Source: Curtobacterium sp. MCSS17_015 (GTDB taxonomy: Bacteria; Actinomycetota; Actinomycetes; Actinomycetales; Microbacteriaceae). From it: a stretch of DNA of 64,000 bases. Under the pieces are notes generated by a model. That model made no database searches and was not told the origin of the DNA. It worked only from the letters and a program-made list of their open reading frames with translations. The translations under genes were made by a program, and so were the position numbers. The stretch spans positions 1,612,001 through 1,676,000 of the forward strand of contig NZ_CP126256.1 of assembly GCF_003234265.2 (NCBI RefSeq), in the 5' to 3' direction. Of the stretch, positions 9,150 through 16,453 are shown in pieces (positions within the stretch are counted from its first letter, which is position 1; every line of letters begins with the position of its first letter).

Positions 9150-9892
9150 GCGTCGGGGTCCTCGTCGTCTCGCACAGCGCCCGCGTCGCCGAGGGGACCG
9201 TCGAGATCGCGCGACAGATGGCCCCGGACGTCGCACTCGCGGCGGCCGGCGGGACGGACGACGGTGGCATCGGCACGTCGTTCGAGGCGATCACCGACGC
9301 GATCACGGGGTTGGCCCAGGCCGACGCGGTCGTGGTCCTCTGCGACCTCGGCTCCGCCTACCTGACCACGGACACCGCGCTCGACTTCCTCGACGACGAA
9401 CTCCGCGCACGCGTCCACGTCTCCGACGCGCCGCTGGTCGAAGGCACCGTGGCCGCGGCCGTCGCAGCGCAGACCGGAGGTGACGTCGCGGCCGTGCTCG
9501 CGGCGGCCTCGACCGCGGGCGGCACCGGGGCGGCCGGTCCCGCCGACCGCAGTGACGTGGCGGACGGCGGGGGAGCCTCCCGTCCGGACGAGCCGGGAGG
9601 CCCGCTACCCGTGGCAGACAGCAGTGCCGGTGACGAGGCGGACGCTTCCGCCACTGCCGAGCTCGTCAACGAGTCCGGTCTGCACGCGCGCCCCGCCGCC
9701 GAGTTCGTCAAGGCGGCCGCGCGGCACGAAGCGGTCGTCCGGGTGAACGGCGTCGACGCGAAGAGCCTCCTCGCGATCATGGCGCTCGCGCTCCCGAAGG
9801 GCGCGTCGGTCACGGTGGAGGCGTCCGGGGCTGACGCGCAGGACGCGGTCGACGAGCTCATCGCACTCGTCCGCTCGGGCTTCGGCGAGTAG
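9146..9892 (+). CDS. dhaM: PTS-dependent dihydroxyacetone kinase phosphotransferase DhaM (EIIA-HPr fusion)
   Basis: This 248-residue protein relays phosphate from PTS enzyme I to DhaL-bound ADP. The N-terminal EIIA-mannose-like domain has its active His10 in VVSHS. After a Gly/Asp/Pro-rich linker (about 122-168) comes an HPr domain with active His180 in GLHARPAAEF. Enzyme I, which E. coli DhaM also carries in truncated form, is missing, so enzyme I must be supplied from elsewhere. The linker contains an in-frame inverted repeat of the window's palindrome family in reversed arm order (9575-9601). The start overlaps the dhaL stop. Confidence 0.94.
   Translation: MSVGVLVVSHSARVAEGTVEIARQMAPDVALAAAGGTDDGGIGTSFEAITDAITGLAQADAVVVLCDLGSAYLTTDTALDFLDDELRARVHVSDAPLVEGTVAAAVAAQTGGDVAAVLAAASTAGGTGAAGPADRSDVADGGGASRPDEPGGPLPVADSSAGDEADASATAELVNESGLHARPAAEFVKAAARHEAVVRVNGVDAKSLLAIMALALPKGASVTVEASGADAQDAVDELIALVRSGFGE
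9575..9601. repeat. intragenic inverted repeat in the dhaM linker, arms reversed relative to the family
   Basis: GCCTCCCG at 9575-9582 and CGGGAGGC at 9594-9601 pair across an 11-nt loop. These are the family's outer arms in swapped order. The insertion stays in frame and falls exactly in the low-complexity linker between the EIIA and HPr domains. Confidence 0.6.
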
Positions 9893-9928
9893 CCCCGACC
9901 GAACGGGGCCCGCAGGTGGGCGGTGCTG

Positions 9929-10765
9929 CTAGCCGCTCGTGGCGACGGACTGCAGTCCGGTGACCCGCAGCAGGTCGAGCCGCGATGCGTCGTCGCTGCC
10001 CGGCACGACCGTGTAGACGACGATCCGCAGGTCGCTGCCCGGCACCGACAGCGTGTCGCAGTCGACCTCGATCGGGCCGACCGGCGTCTGCAGGGTCTTC
10101 CGGCTCGTCCGGTGCTCGGCGATCCGGGCCTCACCCCAGCGCCGCTCGAACTCCGGGCTCGTCGCCCGGAGGTCGTGGACGAGTTCGGCGAGCTGTCGGT
10201 CGGCAGGGTACCGACCGATCGCGCTCCGCAGGTCGGCGGCGAGGTCCGACGCGAACGCCTCGGCGTGCTCGTCGTCGAAGTCGACCCCGTCGTGCCCGTC
10301 CGTGAAGAACTGCCAGACCAGGTTCGCCGACCGTCCCTGCCAACGGTCGCCGTCCCCGGTGGCCGCGGCCCACAGGTCGTTCCGGTACAGCAGGTCGTGA
10401 CTGGCGGTGAACACGGCGAGGGGCACGTCGGACAGGCGGTCGACGATCCGCTGCACGCCCGGCGTGATGTGCCGGGGGACCAGGCCGCGGGCCGGGGGAG
10501 CGGCGCCGGCGACGCGGAACAGGTGGTCGCGTTCCTGCTCGGTCAGTCGCAGTGCGGTGGCGAGTGCCGAGAGCAGCTGCGGTGACGGGTTCGTCGCCCG
10601 CCCCTGCTCGAGCCGGACGACGTAGTCGACGCTCACCCCGGCGAGCGCGGCCAACTCCTCACGCCGGAGGCCCGCCGTGCGGCGCCCTGGTCCGGCCGGG
10701 AGCCCCACCTCGGCGGGGGTGACCCGGTCCCGCCAGGACCGCAGGACGTCCGCGAACTCGCTCAT
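9929..10765 (-). CDS. XRE-family transcriptional regulator with MmyB-like ligand domain
   Basis: This 278-residue regulator has an N-terminal helix-turn-helix (RREELAALAGVSVDYVVRLEQG, about 34-55) and a C-terminal MmyB-type domain typical of actinobacterial regulators that sit beside a short-chain dehydrogenase. It is divergent from such a dehydrogenase at 10883. A perfect 13-bp inverted repeat covers both start codons, suggesting the protein controls both. The ATG was chosen because the HTH begins about 20 residues in, as in relatives. A second regulator of the same architecture occurs at 12805. The effector is unknown. Confidence 0.85.
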   Translation of the reverse strand: MSEFADVLRSWRDRVTPAEVGLPAGPGRRTAGLRREELAALAGVSVDYVVRLEQGRATNPSPQLLSALATALRLTEQERDHLFRVAGAAPPARGLVPRHITPGVQRIVDRLSDVPLAVFTASHDLLYRNDLWAAATGDGDRWQGRSANLVWQFFTDGHDGVDFDDEHAEAFASDLAADLRSAIGRYPADRQLAELVHDLRATSPEFERRWGEARIAEHRTSRKTLQTPVGPIEVDCDTLSVPGSDLRIVVYTVVPGSDDASRLDLLRVTGLQSVATSG

Positions 10766-10886
10766 GTGCCCATCCTCGCGCGGATCCCGGTCCGGACCGT
10801 GGTACTCGCAGTCCTCCCGTCGGCCGGGCAGCACGTCGAGGGGTGCCTGGGGGAGCGCATCGGCAGCGAGCACGATGGGCACATGA
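10762..10886. promoter_or_regulatory. divergent promoter region bounded by a perfect 13-bp inverted repeat over both start codons
   Basis: TCATGTGCCCATC (10762-10774) and GATGGGCACATGA (10874-10886) are exact reverse complements. Each contains the start codon of the regulator or of the dehydrogenase, and each gene thus begins with the same five bases after the same upstream box. Either both are leaderless starts fed by the GAT box 6 nt upstream, or the boxes are operators of the regulator. Confidence 0.5.
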
Positions 10887-11563
10887 CCACCACACTCATC
10901 ACCGGGGCGAACCGCAGCCTCGGACTCGAGACCGCCCGCCGCCTCATCGAGGCCGGCCACACCGTGATCGCCGGCGTCCGCGACCCCGACGACGCCGACG
11001 CCGTCCGCTCCCTCGGTGCCTCCGTCGTCCAGCTCGACGTCACCGACCAGGCGAGCGTCGACGCCGCGTTCGCGTCCGTCCCCGCCCTCGACGTCCTCGT
11101 CAACAACGCCGGGATCAGCGGCACCTCGTACGGCGTCGACGACCTGACCGCCGAGGCGATGACGACCGTCCTCGAGGCGAACGTCACCGGCATCGTCCGC
11201 GTGACCCAGGCCGCCCTGCCGCTGCTGCGTGCCTCGGGCAACCCGGTCATCGTCAACGTCGCCTCCGGGGTCGGCTGGCCGCGGTTCCTCAGCACGCCCG
11301 GTCACGACGAGTTCCCGGTGCCGATGATCCCGTACGCGGCCTCGAAGGCGGCCGTCATCGCCCTGACCGTGCAGTACGCGAAGAACCTGCCGACCTTCCG
11401 CGTCAACGTCAGCGACCCGGGCTACACGGCGACCGACTTCAACGGTCACTCCGGTCACCAGACGGTCACCGAGGGGACGGACGCCACGGTCATGCTCGCG
11501 TTGCTCGGGCAGGACGGGCCGACGGGGGAGTTCCACAACCGGCACGGGCGCATCGACTACTGA
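10883..11563 (+). CDS. short-chain dehydrogenase/reductase
   Basis: This 226-residue NAD(P)-dependent oxidoreductase has the Rossmann glycine motif TGANRSLG (8-15), NNAG near 74, and the catalytic Tyr-x-x-x-Lys as YAASK near 154-158. The catalytic serine region reads NVASGVG. The length is normal for a classical SDR. It is transcribed away from the XRE regulator at 9929, which probably regulates it. The substrate cannot be read from the sequence. A hairpin of the palindrome family follows 20 bp after the stop. Confidence 0.85.
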   Translation: MTTTLITGANRSLGLETARRLIEAGHTVIAGVRDPDDADAVRSLGASVVQLDVTDQASVDAAFASVPALDVLVNNAGISGTSYGVDDLTAEAMTTVLEANVTGIVRVTQAALPLLRASGNPVIVNVASGVGWPRFLSTPGHDEFPVPMIPYAASKAAVIALTVQYAKNLPTFRVNVSDPGYTATDFNGHSGHQTVTEGTDATVMLALLGQDGPTGEFHNRHGRIDY

Positions 11564-11583
11564 CCTCGACGCCGGGCCGGACG

Positions 11584-11623
11584 GACGGGAGGCGCGTGGC
11601 GGGCTCGCCACGCGCCTCCCGTC
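11584..11623. terminator. hairpin between convergent SDR and pentapeptide gene (palindrome family copy)
   Basis: Outer arms GACGGGAGGC and GCCTCCCGTC are identical to the family; the inner stem GCGTGGCG/CGCCACGC is unique to this copy. It lies between converging stop codons and has no T-tract. Confidence 0.72.
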
Positions 11624-11665
11624 CGCTGTGGGTCCAGCAGGGACGTGTCGGACCGGATGGCGGCC

Positions 11666-12556
11666 TCAGCCGCCCCAGTGGTTCGGCCGCTGGAAGCCGT
11701 CGTCGAGCCGGGTGTCGGCGTCACCTCGTGCCGCGTCCACCTGCATCTGGGTGAGGAAGACCGCCCGGCGGAGGTCCGCACCGGACAGGTCGGCGTCTCG
11801 GAGGTCGGCACCGATGAACTCGCACGAGCCAAGGTCCGCGCCGGTGAGGTCGGCCCCGATGAGCAGCGCGCCGCGGACGCTCGCGCCCCGCAGGTCCGCT
11901 CGCCGGAGGTCGGCGCCCACGAGGTCGGCGCCCACGAGGTCGGCGCCGGGGCCGACCCGGAAGCGGCCGACGCGACGCTCGTCGGCTCGGGTGTCGCGGC
12001 CGTCCCCGCCACGGGCGAGTGCCCGCGCGCGCCGGCTCGCCTCGAGCAACAGCGGTCGTGCGGCGTCGTACTCGGCGTCGACGTCGATGCCGAGGATCGT
12101 GTCCGGGTCGGCGTCACTGAGCGCACGGACGCGCTCGAAGTTCCGTGTCAGCGGTTCGGCGTCCATGTCTGCAGGGATGATGGTGATCGCCTCGTCGAGG
12201 TACCGGAGCAGTTCGTGCAGCCGCCGCACGACCGGGAACGTCGCGAACATCGCCTGACGAGTGGCGTCGTCGTCCCGCCAGGACCGACCCGCGAAGGTGT
12301 GGCGCGAGACCTTCTGCCCGGCGCCGGAGCAGTCGAAGACCGTGCACCCTCGGAATCCCTCGGCCCGCAACCGCGGGTGGATGGTGCAGCCGTCGGCTCC
12401 GTCGAGGTTCGTGCACGGGTCACCGGCGGCTTTGTCGACGGGGAAGTCGACGGACCGGGTGAAGGCCAGCGCGACGCAGCAGAGGCCGAAGCAGTTCGCG
12501 CAGTCGGCACCGAGGTCCTCGCGGCGGCCGAGGGTGACCCGGGTGCGTGTCGTCAT
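11666..12556 (-). CDS. Cys-rich pentapeptide-repeat protein
   Basis: The 296-residue protein has two parts. The N-terminal third carries a metal-site-like cysteine set: CANCFGLCC near 18-26, then CTNLDGADGC and GCTVFDC, resembling YkgJ-type zinc/iron chelate domains. The C-terminal part has about ten tandem A(D/N)LxG(A)-type pentapeptides (for example GADLVGADLRRADLRG), predicted to form a right-handed beta-helix. Some pentapeptide proteins protect DNA gyrase, but that role is not shown here. The ATG is preceded by TAGCCT at 8 nt, fitting a leaderless start. The upstream frame is a remnant of another gene. Confidence 0.82.
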   Translation of the reverse strand: MTTRTRVTLGRREDLGADCANCFGLCCVALAFTRSVDFPVDKAAGDPCTNLDGADGCTIHPRLRAEGFRGCTVFDCSGAGQKVSRHTFAGRSWRDDDATRQAMFATFPVVRRLHELLRYLDEAITIIPADMDAEPLTRNFERVRALSDADPDTILGIDVDAEYDAARPLLLEASRRARALARGGDGRDTRADERRVGRFRVGPGADLVGADLVGADLRRADLRGASVRGALLIGADLTGADLGSCEFIGADLRDADLSGADLRRAVFLTQMQVDAARGDADTRLDDGFQRPNHWGG

Positions 12557-12582
12557 CGGGGACGAGGCTACACAGCGGCGCG

Positions 12583-12764
12583 AGCGCACGAGGGCGGCAC
12601 CGAGGGAGATCTCCGCGACGCCGGACACCAGGACGGTGACGTCCGGGTCGAGCGGCACGAACTCGGGGCACCTGCGCCCGGAACTCGTCGCGAGCGACGG
12701 TGAGGTGGGTGATGCCCGCCCACGTCATGGCCGCACCGAGCGACGCCGTGGGGTGGATCGACAA
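12583..12764 (-). pseudogene. frameshifted, truncated DoxX-like membrane protein remnant
   Basis: Two adjacent minus-strand frames give a continuous DoxX-like N-terminal half when joined. One reads LSIHPTASLGAAMTWAGITH then VARDEFRAQVP; the next reads EFVPLDPDVTVLVSGVAEIS then LGAALV. The break lies in a run of four G (12665-12668), where one extra base shifts the frame. The SGVAEI segment is characteristic of the family. Everything after the second helix is missing and the remnant runs into the pentapeptide gene's start. This explains the otherwise empty 248-bp gap. No ribosome site was found. Confidence 0.6.
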
Positions 12765-12804
12765 GCCGTGGATGTCGTCGAGCTCATCCGGTAGGAACGG
12801 CTGC

Positions 12805-13647
12805 GTGATCGACCGCCCAGCACTCGCGAGTTTCCTCCGCCGACGACGGACCGCCCTCCAGCCGGAGGACGTCGGTCTGACCCGCGGACCACGCCGGCGG
12901 ACGGAAGGGCTCCGCCGCGAAGAGGTCGCCGTCCTGAGCAACATGTCGACGGACTACTACGCCCGGCTCGAGCGGGGCACGGGCCCGCTCCCGTCCGCGC
13001 AGATGGTCGCGGCCATGGCGCAGGGGTTGCACCTGTCGGTCGATGAACGTGATCATCTGTTCCGCCTCGCTGGACACCAGCCGCCGGTCCGGGGGACCGC
13101 AAGCGAACACGTGAGTCCCGGCATGCTGCGGATCCTGGACCGCTTGGTGGACACTCCGGCAGAGGTCGTCACGGAACTCGGCGAGACGCTCCGGCAGACG
13201 CCACTCGCGCGGGTGTTGACCGGCGACGCCGCGGGCCGGACCGGGAACGCGAGGAGCCTCGGGTACCGGTGGTTCACCGACCCCGCGGTGCGGGACGCGT
13301 ACCCGCCGGACGAGCAGGCGCTCCTCTCGCGGGTGTACGCCGGTGGGCTGCGAGAGCTCGTCGCACTCCGCGGACCCGGCTCCCGCGCCGCAGCCATGGT
13401 GGACGCCCTCCGGGACAACGCCGAGTTCCGCGCAGTGTGGGAGCGACACGAGGTCGGCGTCCGACTCCCGGAACGCAAGCGGTTCCGGCACCCCGCCGTC
13501 GGCGCACTCGAACTGGCGTGCCAGACGCTCGTGGACCCGGAGCAGTCGCATCGGATGCTCGTCTACACGGCGACCCCGGGGAGCGTCAGCCACGAGCGTC
13601 TGCAGCTGCTCGCCGTCATCGGCACACAGGAGCTGAGCAGCCGCTGA
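12805..13647 (+). CDS. XRE-family transcriptional regulator with MmyB-like ligand domain (second copy of architecture)
   Basis: This 280-residue regulator has the same design as the one at 9929: a helix-turn-helix near 34-56 (RREEVAVLSNMSTDYYARLERG) and a C-terminal MmyB-like domain ending in a conserved VYTATPGS segment. The GTG start has TAGGAA 8-9 nt upstream and gives an N-terminus like its relatives; an upstream ATG at 12700 would add residues overlapping the DoxX remnant and was rejected. The neighbouring downstream gene is again a short-chain dehydrogenase, here on the same strand 77 bp away, a likely target. Confidence 0.85.
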   Translation: MIDRPALASFLRRRRTALQPEDVGLTRGPRRRTEGLRREEVAVLSNMSTDYYARLERGTGPLPSAQMVAAMAQGLHLSVDERDHLFRLAGHQPPVRGTASEHVSPGMLRILDRLVDTPAEVVTELGETLRQTPLARVLTGDAAGRTGNARSLGYRWFTDPAVRDAYPPDEQALLSRVYAGGLRELVALRGPGSRAAAMVDALRDNAEFRAVWERHEVGVRLPERKRFRHPAVGALELACQTLVDPEQSHRMLVYTATPGSVSHERLQLLAVIGTQELSSR

Positions 13648-13724
13648 CCGACGAGTCCTGGATACGACGGTGAGCGCGTCCGAGCATGGGGACACACCAC
13701 CGACCCCTCACCTGGAGGAACACC

Positions 13725-14648
13725 ATGCCGACCACGCCGCACCTCGACATCCCGGACCGCACCGGCACCCTCGCCGTCGTCACCGGAGCCAGCGACGGCA
13801 TCGGTGCCGTCATCGCCCGCCGCTTGGCCGCAGCTGGCGCGGAGGTCGTCATGCCGGTCCGTTCGGCCGAGAAGGGGGAGCGCGCGGCAGTCCGGATCCG
13901 CGCAGCCGTGCCCCGGGCGATCGTCCGGACCGCGTCGCTCGACCTGTCCCGACTCGACTCCGTCGCGGCGTTCGTCGCCGAGATGAACGACGACGGGCGG
14001 CCGATCCACCTGCTCGTGAACAACGCCGGCGTCATGCGCCCTCCGACCCGCCAGGAGACCACGGAGGGGTTCGAGTTGCAGGTCGGCACGAACCACCTCG
14101 GACACTTCGCCCTCACCATGGGACTCCTCCCGCTCCTCCGTGCCGGCCGCGCGCGGGTGACCCACCAGACGAGCGTCGCCGCCCGGACCGGCTCCCTCGA
14201 CCTGGACGACTTCGCTCAGCAACGGCAGTACGACGTGATGCGCGCGTACTCCGCCTCGAAGATCGCGGTCGGGCTGTTCGCCCGCGAACTCGACGTCCGG
14301 AGCCGCGCCGCCGGGTGGGGGATCAGCAGCAACCTGGCACACCCGGGTGTCTCTCCGACGAACCTGCTCGCCGCGCAGCCGGGTATGGGACGTGAACGGG
14401 CAGGAGGTGAGCGACGGATCATCGGGCTGCTGTCCCGCATCGGCGTGCTCGGGACCGTGGAGAGCGCTGCGCTGCCCGCCCTGCTCGCTGCCACCGGCCC
14501 GGACGCCCACGGGGACGAGTTCTACGGACCGAGGCGGACCGTCGCCGGCGCTGCGGCGCGTCAGCCGTGGTGGGCACCACTGACCGACACCGCGACAGCG
14601 AGAGCATTGTGGGACGTCTCGTCGGAACTGACCGGTGTCCGGGCATGA
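13725..14648 (+). CDS. short-chain dehydrogenase of the retinol-dehydrogenase-like type
   Basis: This 307-residue SDR has the TGASDGIG cofactor loop near 22-29, NNAGVM near 99, an NHLGHF motif, and the catalytic YSASK near 173-177. The NHLGHF motif and long C-terminus are typical of the retinol-dehydrogenase/oxidoreductase subgroup. The ATG is preceded by a strong GGAGGAA. It follows the XRE regulator at 12805. Substrate unknown. A 32-nt hairpin just after the stop probably ends the transcript. Confidence 0.86.
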   Translation: MPTTPHLDIPDRTGTLAVVTGASDGIGAVIARRLAAAGAEVVMPVRSAEKGERAAVRIRAAVPRAIVRTASLDLSRLDSVAAFVAEMNDDGRPIHLLVNNAGVMRPPTRQETTEGFELQVGTNHLGHFALTMGLLPLLRAGRARVTHQTSVAARTGSLDLDDFAQQRQYDVMRAYSASKIAVGLFARELDVRSRAAGWGISSNLAHPGVSPTNLLAAQPGMGRERAGGERRIIGLLSRIGVLGTVESAALPALLAATGPDAHGDEFYGPRRTVAGAAARQPWWAPLTDTATARALWDVSSELTGVRA

Positions 14649-14669
14649 CCGGCTGGGCGTCGCGAGGAC

Positions 14670-14701
14670 GCGAGGGGAGTGACGAATTCGTCACCCCTCG
14701 C
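14670..14701. terminator. hairpin after the second SDR
   Basis: Arms GTGACGAA/TTCGTCAC extend through a one-base bulge into GCGAGGG/CCCTCGC. No T-tract. It separates the SDR from the AT-rich arsC promoter. Confidence 0.6.
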
Positions 14702-14718
14702 GCCTCGGCCGGTCCTAG

Positions 14719-14742
14719 TTGACATAATATGCATTATCGGCG
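14719..14742 (+). promoter_or_regulatory. AT-rich operator-like site upstream of arsC
   Basis: TTGACA (14719-14724) runs into ATAATATGCATTAT (14724-14737), whose ATAAT/ATTAT ends form an inverted repeat. The AT-rich core stands out sharply in this GC-rich genome. It resembles an ArsR/SmtB-type operator overlapping a promoter, but no arsR is next to it and the assignment is inference. Confidence 0.45.
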
Positions 14743-14780
14743 CGCAGCCAGAGGTGACGCGAGTGCGGCACAATCACCTC

Positions 14781-15194
14781 ATGAGCACCGGAACGACCGA
14801 CCAGAAGCCCGCCGTCCTGTTCGTGTGCGTGCACAACGCCGGACGGTCACAGATGGCCGCGGGGTTCCTGCGCGCGATCGCGGGCGACCGCATCGACGTC
14901 TTCTCCGCCGGGTCCGAGCCGGCGGACCAGGTGAACCAGGTCGCCGTCGCCGCCATGCACGAGGTCGACGTCGACATCGTCGGTCAGACCCCGGCCATCC
15001 TGACGACCGATGCCGTCCGCAACGCCGACGTGGTCGTCACCATGGGCTGTGGAGACGCCTGTCCGGTGTTCCCCGGCAAGCGCTACGAGGACTGGGAGCT
15101 CAGCGACCCGGCCGGCCTGCCGCTCGAAGACGTCCGTCCGATCCGCGACGACATCCGCGGACGCGTCGAACGCCTGGTGACGACGCGCGTCTGA
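14781..15194 (+). CDS. arsC: arsenate reductase, low-molecular-weight phosphatase fold
   Basis: This 137-residue protein has the P-loop CVHNAGRSQ (CX5R) near its N-terminus, the MGCGDACP motif near 91-98 and the DP acid motif near 111, as in thioredoxin- or mycothiol-coupled arsenate reductases. Arsenate would be reduced to arsenite in the cytoplasm. It is an orphan: no arsR, arsenite pump or arsenate transporter is adjacent, so export must be elsewhere. The ATG has CACAAT 6 nt upstream and no Shine-Dalgarno, so it may be leaderless. The thiol partner cannot be read; mshC in this window shows that mycothiol is made. Confidence 0.88.
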   Translation: MSTGTTDQKPAVLFVCVHNAGRSQMAAGFLRAIAGDRIDVFSAGSEPADQVNQVAVAAMHEVDVDIVGQTPAILTTDAVRNADVVVTMGCGDACPVFPGKRYEDWELSDPAGLPLEDVRPIRDDIRGRVERLVTTRV

Positions 15195-15227
15195 GCGCCG
15201 CTGCCAGGCGTCCGTGGGTGTGCTGCC

Positions 15228-15389
15228 CTAGTTCGACGAGTCGTCGGACGAGGTCGGCACGTCCGAGCTGTCGATCTCGAGGGCTGCGCCCTCCTCGCCC
15301 TGCTCCTCCACGGTCTGGTCCGTGTCGGGCTGCTGGGGTTCGTCGGCCTGCGTGGTCTCTTCTGCCGGATCCGGCTGGCTGTACGTCAT
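15228..15389 (-). CDS. small acidic hypothetical protein (53 aa)
   Basis: This is an uncharacterised 53-residue peptide, strongly acidic (many Glu, Asp, Gln) with no membrane segment and probably disordered. Support for a real gene: third positions are strongly G/C, and the ATG sits 7 nt after TAGCGT in the string TAGCGTCGGCGCCATG. Nearly the same string precedes the Nudix gene and the M20 peptidase gene. It lacks a ribosome site, fitting a leaderless mRNA. Function unknown. Confidence 0.55.
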   Translation of the reverse strand: MTYSQPDPAEETTQADEPQQPDTDQTVEEQGEEGAALEIDSSDVPTSSDDSSN

Positions 15390-15445
15390 GGCGCCGACGC
15401 TACGCCGCGCAGGCCCCGGCGGTCGCAGGGACGTGTCGACGGACA

Positions 15446-15487
15446 GACGGGAGGCCCGTGGCGACGTTCCGCCACGGGCCTCCCGTC
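15446..15487. terminator. hairpin downstream of the DUF4190-like gene (palindrome family copy)
   Basis: Outer arms GACGGGAGGC/GCCTCCCGTC continue into CCGTGGCG/CGCCACGG around a short loop. It lies 18 bp past the 3' end of the small membrane protein gene on the minus strand. Confidence 0.7.
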
Positions 15488-15504
15488 GGTTCGACCGCAG
15501 GAGG

Positions 15505-15783
15505 TCAGAAGCCGAGCGCCGTGTTCATGTTCGCGGCCGCGTTGAAGAACGCGATCGACGAGAAGACGCCGATGACGAGCGACAGGACGGAGATGACCAC
15601 ACCGGCGATCGCGAGGCCGCGGCCACGCTCCCCCGTGCGCTTGATCTGCGACAGGGCGATGAGGCTGACGACGAGACCCGCGATGTTGATGACGAAGGCG
15701 AGCACGAAACCGACGATCGCGAGCGTGCTGAACTTCTGGCTGCTCTGGGCCGTGCTCTGGTACGGGTTGGTGGTGTTGGTCAT
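15505..15783 (-). CDS. small DUF4190-like membrane protein
   Basis: This 92-residue protein has a polar N-terminus (NPYQSTAQSSQ) and two membrane helices separated by LSQIKRTGERGRG, the hallmark of the DUF4190 family, which are short two-helix proteins of unknown role in actinobacteria. The ATG has a GGAGTCATC upstream. It is monocistronic between the palindrome and the Nudix gene. Function unknown; the helix-loop-helix pattern is clear. Confidence 0.8.
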   Translation of the reverse strand: MTNTTNPYQSTAQSSQKFSTLAIVGFVLAFVINIAGLVVSLIALSQIKRTGERGRGLAIAGVVISVLSLVIGVFSSIAFFNAAANMNTALGF

Positions 15784-15940
15784 GATGACTCCGGTGCGAG
15801 GATGACGTCAGGTCGCTGACGATTGGTCGACTCTGAACGTACTGACACGGTGAACCGGTGTCCGGAAAGCGGCGGAGGCACCCACGAACTGGGGGCAGAC
15901 CGGTCGTCCCAGCAACGTGCCGGCCGTCGGTGCGACTTCG

Positions 15941-16393
15941 TCAGCGTCCGTGGCGCCGGACGAGGTCCGGGAGCTCCGCCGGCTCGAACGGCTCGTCGGT
16001 CGCCTCGAGCTCGTCCGCCGTCCACCACCGCGACGCGAGGATGTCGACCCGCTCGTCGTCGGTCCACTCGGCGTCGGAGAGCTCGAACCCGGGCGTCCGG
16101 ACCACGTAGAACTCGGCGTGCCCACGGTCGTGGTCGGCCTCGTCCCACGTGACCGCGAAGCCCCAGGACCACACCGGCTCACCCGGGTCCGTGATGACGA
16201 GGCCTGTCTCCTCGCGGAGTTCCCGCACCGCCGCCTCCCGGTGGGACTCCCCCGGGTCGACGCCGCCGCCCGGGGTGATCCAGCGGTGCGCACCGTCCGA
16301 GGACGGTGCCTTCGTGTCCATCAGGAACACGCGCCCCTCGGGGTCGAGCAGGAGGATCCGGGAGGTCCGGCGCAGGCCGTGTGCAGCAGTCAC
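15941..16393 (-). CDS. Nudix hydrolase
   Basis: This 150-residue cytoplasmic hydrolase cleaves a nucleoside-diphosphate-linked substrate. The complete Nudix box runs from GGGVDPGESHREAAVRELRE into ETGL (about 42-65), with the catalytic REEE-type glutamates. Substrate specificity cannot be told. The GTG start follows TAGCGT by 7 nt with no ribosome site, a leaderless layout. The 157 bp between this gene and the downstream membrane protein hold no recognisable gene. Confidence 0.9.
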   Translation of the reverse strand: MTAAHGLRRTSRILLLDPEGRVFLMDTKAPSSDGAHRWITPGGGVDPGESHREAAVRELREETGLVITDPGEPVWSWGFAVTWDEADHDRGHAEFYVVRTPGFELSDAEWTDDERVDILASRWWTADELEATDEPFEPAELPDLVRRHGR

Positions 16394-16400
16394 GGCACCG

Positions 16401-16406
16401 ACGCTA
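16401..16406 (-). promoter_or_regulatory. -10 element of the Nudix gene
   Basis: TAGCGT on the minus strand ends 7 nt before the GTG start. The string through the start codon, TAGCGTCGGTGCCGTG, is nearly identical to that before the small protein at 15389 and similar to that before the M20 peptidase at 33997. Confidence 0.55.
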
Positions 16407-16453
16407 GCGGCCGGGTGCGCCGCCCGCGAGGTGCGACCGGCAGGGCCGGAGCG

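Noticed and set aside
12700..12804. Upstream ATG for the second XRE regulator
   Set aside because: The extra residues overlap the DoxX remnant on the other strand, lack similarity to the paralogue and have no ribosome site; the GTG at 12805 has one.
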